64,000 bases of DNA from Streptomyces sp. yr375 (GTDB lineage: Bacteria > Actinomycetota > Actinomycetes > Streptomycetales > Streptomycetaceae). Made by a program: the position numbers and the translations under genes. The notes beneath the pieces are model-generated. The model saw nothing but the letters and a program-made list of their open reading frames with translations, was not told the DNA's origin and ran no database searches. The DNA is taken from the NCBI RefSeq assembly GCF_900110755.1, contig NZ_FOFF01000004.1, forward strand, positions 230,312 to 294,311. Reading direction: 5' to 3'. Below are positions 63,673 to 64,000 of this stretch, piece by piece (position 1 is the stretch's first letter; every line of letters begins with the position of its first letter).

Positions 63673-64000
63673 CTAGTGTCCTGAGTCGTTAATTCGTGTG
63701 CAGTATGCGGCGAGGGTGTCGAGGATGTCGTCGGCGGTCTTCGTCCAGACGAACGGCTTGGGGTTCTTGTTCCACTCGTTGATCCAGCCGCGGATGTCGC
63801 GTTCGAGTTCGACCACGCTGCGGTGGGCCGAGCGGCGGAGTTTGCGGCAGGTCAGTTCGGCGAACCAGCGCTCGACGAGGTTGAGCCAGGACGCCGAGGT
63901 GGGGGTGAAGTGCAGGTGGAAGCGGGGGTGGCGAAGCAGCCACTTCTTGACCGGCTCGGTCTTGTGGGTGGCGTAGTTGTCCAGGACCAGGTGGAGTTCG
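63673..64000 (-). CDS. IS630-family transposase, C-terminal part (runs off the window)
   Basis: 108 codons are visible, ending at TAG 63675-63673. The chain reads LVLDNYATHK (second catalytic Asp), then TPTSASWLNLVERWFAELT with the third acidic residue of the DDE triad, then a typical C-terminus (WINEWNKNPKPFVWTKTADDILDTL). The sequence CTAGTGTCCTGAGTCGTTAA at 63673-63692 probably marks the element's end, with TA target duplication. No defect in the visible part. Confidence 0.85.
   Translation of the reverse strand, partial: ELHLVLDNYATHKTEPVKKWLLRHPRFHLHFTPTSASWLNLVERWFAELTCRKLRRSAHRSVVELERDIRGWINEWNKNPKPFVWTKTADDILDTLAAYCTRINDSGH

Noticed and set aside
1..64000. CRISPR arrays, rRNA genes, PKS/NRPS genes
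   Set aside because: No regularly spaced repeats, rRNA stretches or modular synthase domains were seen; desferrioxamine is made without an NRPS.

Overview
The window is high-GC actinobacterial DNA and reads as a Streptomyces chromosome. Codons are strongly GC-biased at the third position, GTG starts are common, genes overlap by ATGA or GTGA, and recognised landmarks include the developmental regulator AdpA with its in-frame TTA codon, the cellobiose regulator CebR with its operator, and the desferrioxamine genes with iron boxes. From memory, the order cebE-cebR-tRNA-ornA-adpA-glmS-des-leucine catabolism-speB matches the region around adpA in Streptomyces coelicolor. That comparison was not computed here.

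Layout. 0-2 kb: start of the cellobiose-binding lipoprotein gene cebE (cut by the window edge), a CebR operator, cebR, a perfect 40-bp palindrome and tRNA-His. 2-5 kb: ornA and adpA, separated by a terminator, then a small membrane protein gene. 5-11 kb: a universal stress protein, a GPR1/FUN34/YaaH-type acetate carrier, glmS with a small upstream partner, a Tat-exported metallophosphoesterase and a DUF4429/SHOCT protein. 11-19 kb: the desferrioxamine locus desEF-desABCD, with an iron box before each transcription unit. 19-27.5 kb: a leucine/isovalerate catabolic operon (carboxyltransferase, biotin carboxylase, HMG-CoA lyase, acyl-CoA dehydrogenase) divergent from a TetR gene, with two matching 16-bp operators between them, then another acyl-CoA dehydrogenase and a TesB thioesterase. 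27.5-33.5 kb: a phosphatase, a PucR-type regulator divergent from agmatinase plus a ThDP enzyme, and a DinB-like protein.

33-49 kb holds mostly exported or envelope proteins: an I36-type small protein, endonuclease I, a glycine-rich GT39 membrane glycosyltransferase, a class A beta-lactamase-like hydrolase, a phytase-like esterase, a duplicated-half ABC exporter, an S37 peptidase, a lipoprotein and a GH3 enzyme. 48.6-52.8 kb: a LysR gene divergent from a coupled group of EamA transporter, EPSP-synthase paralogue, GNAT enzyme and small membrane protein. 52.9-58.7 kb: sugar-acid or polyol catabolism (two TIM-barrel isomerases, a LacI regulator, a Gfo/Idh/MocA oxidoreductase and a DUF993 aldolase-like protein).

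58.8-64 kb looks like an accessory island. A translationally coupled AAA ATPase and HNH nuclease pair resembles a Septu (PtuAB) anti-phage module. It is followed directly by a decayed IS5-type element with recognisable ends, a VanZ-like membrane protein, a small secreted protein, and two IS630-type transposase pieces, the last running off the window. The defence-like pair and the EPSP-synthase paralogue with an altered PEP-loop motif are the two observations I would follow first.
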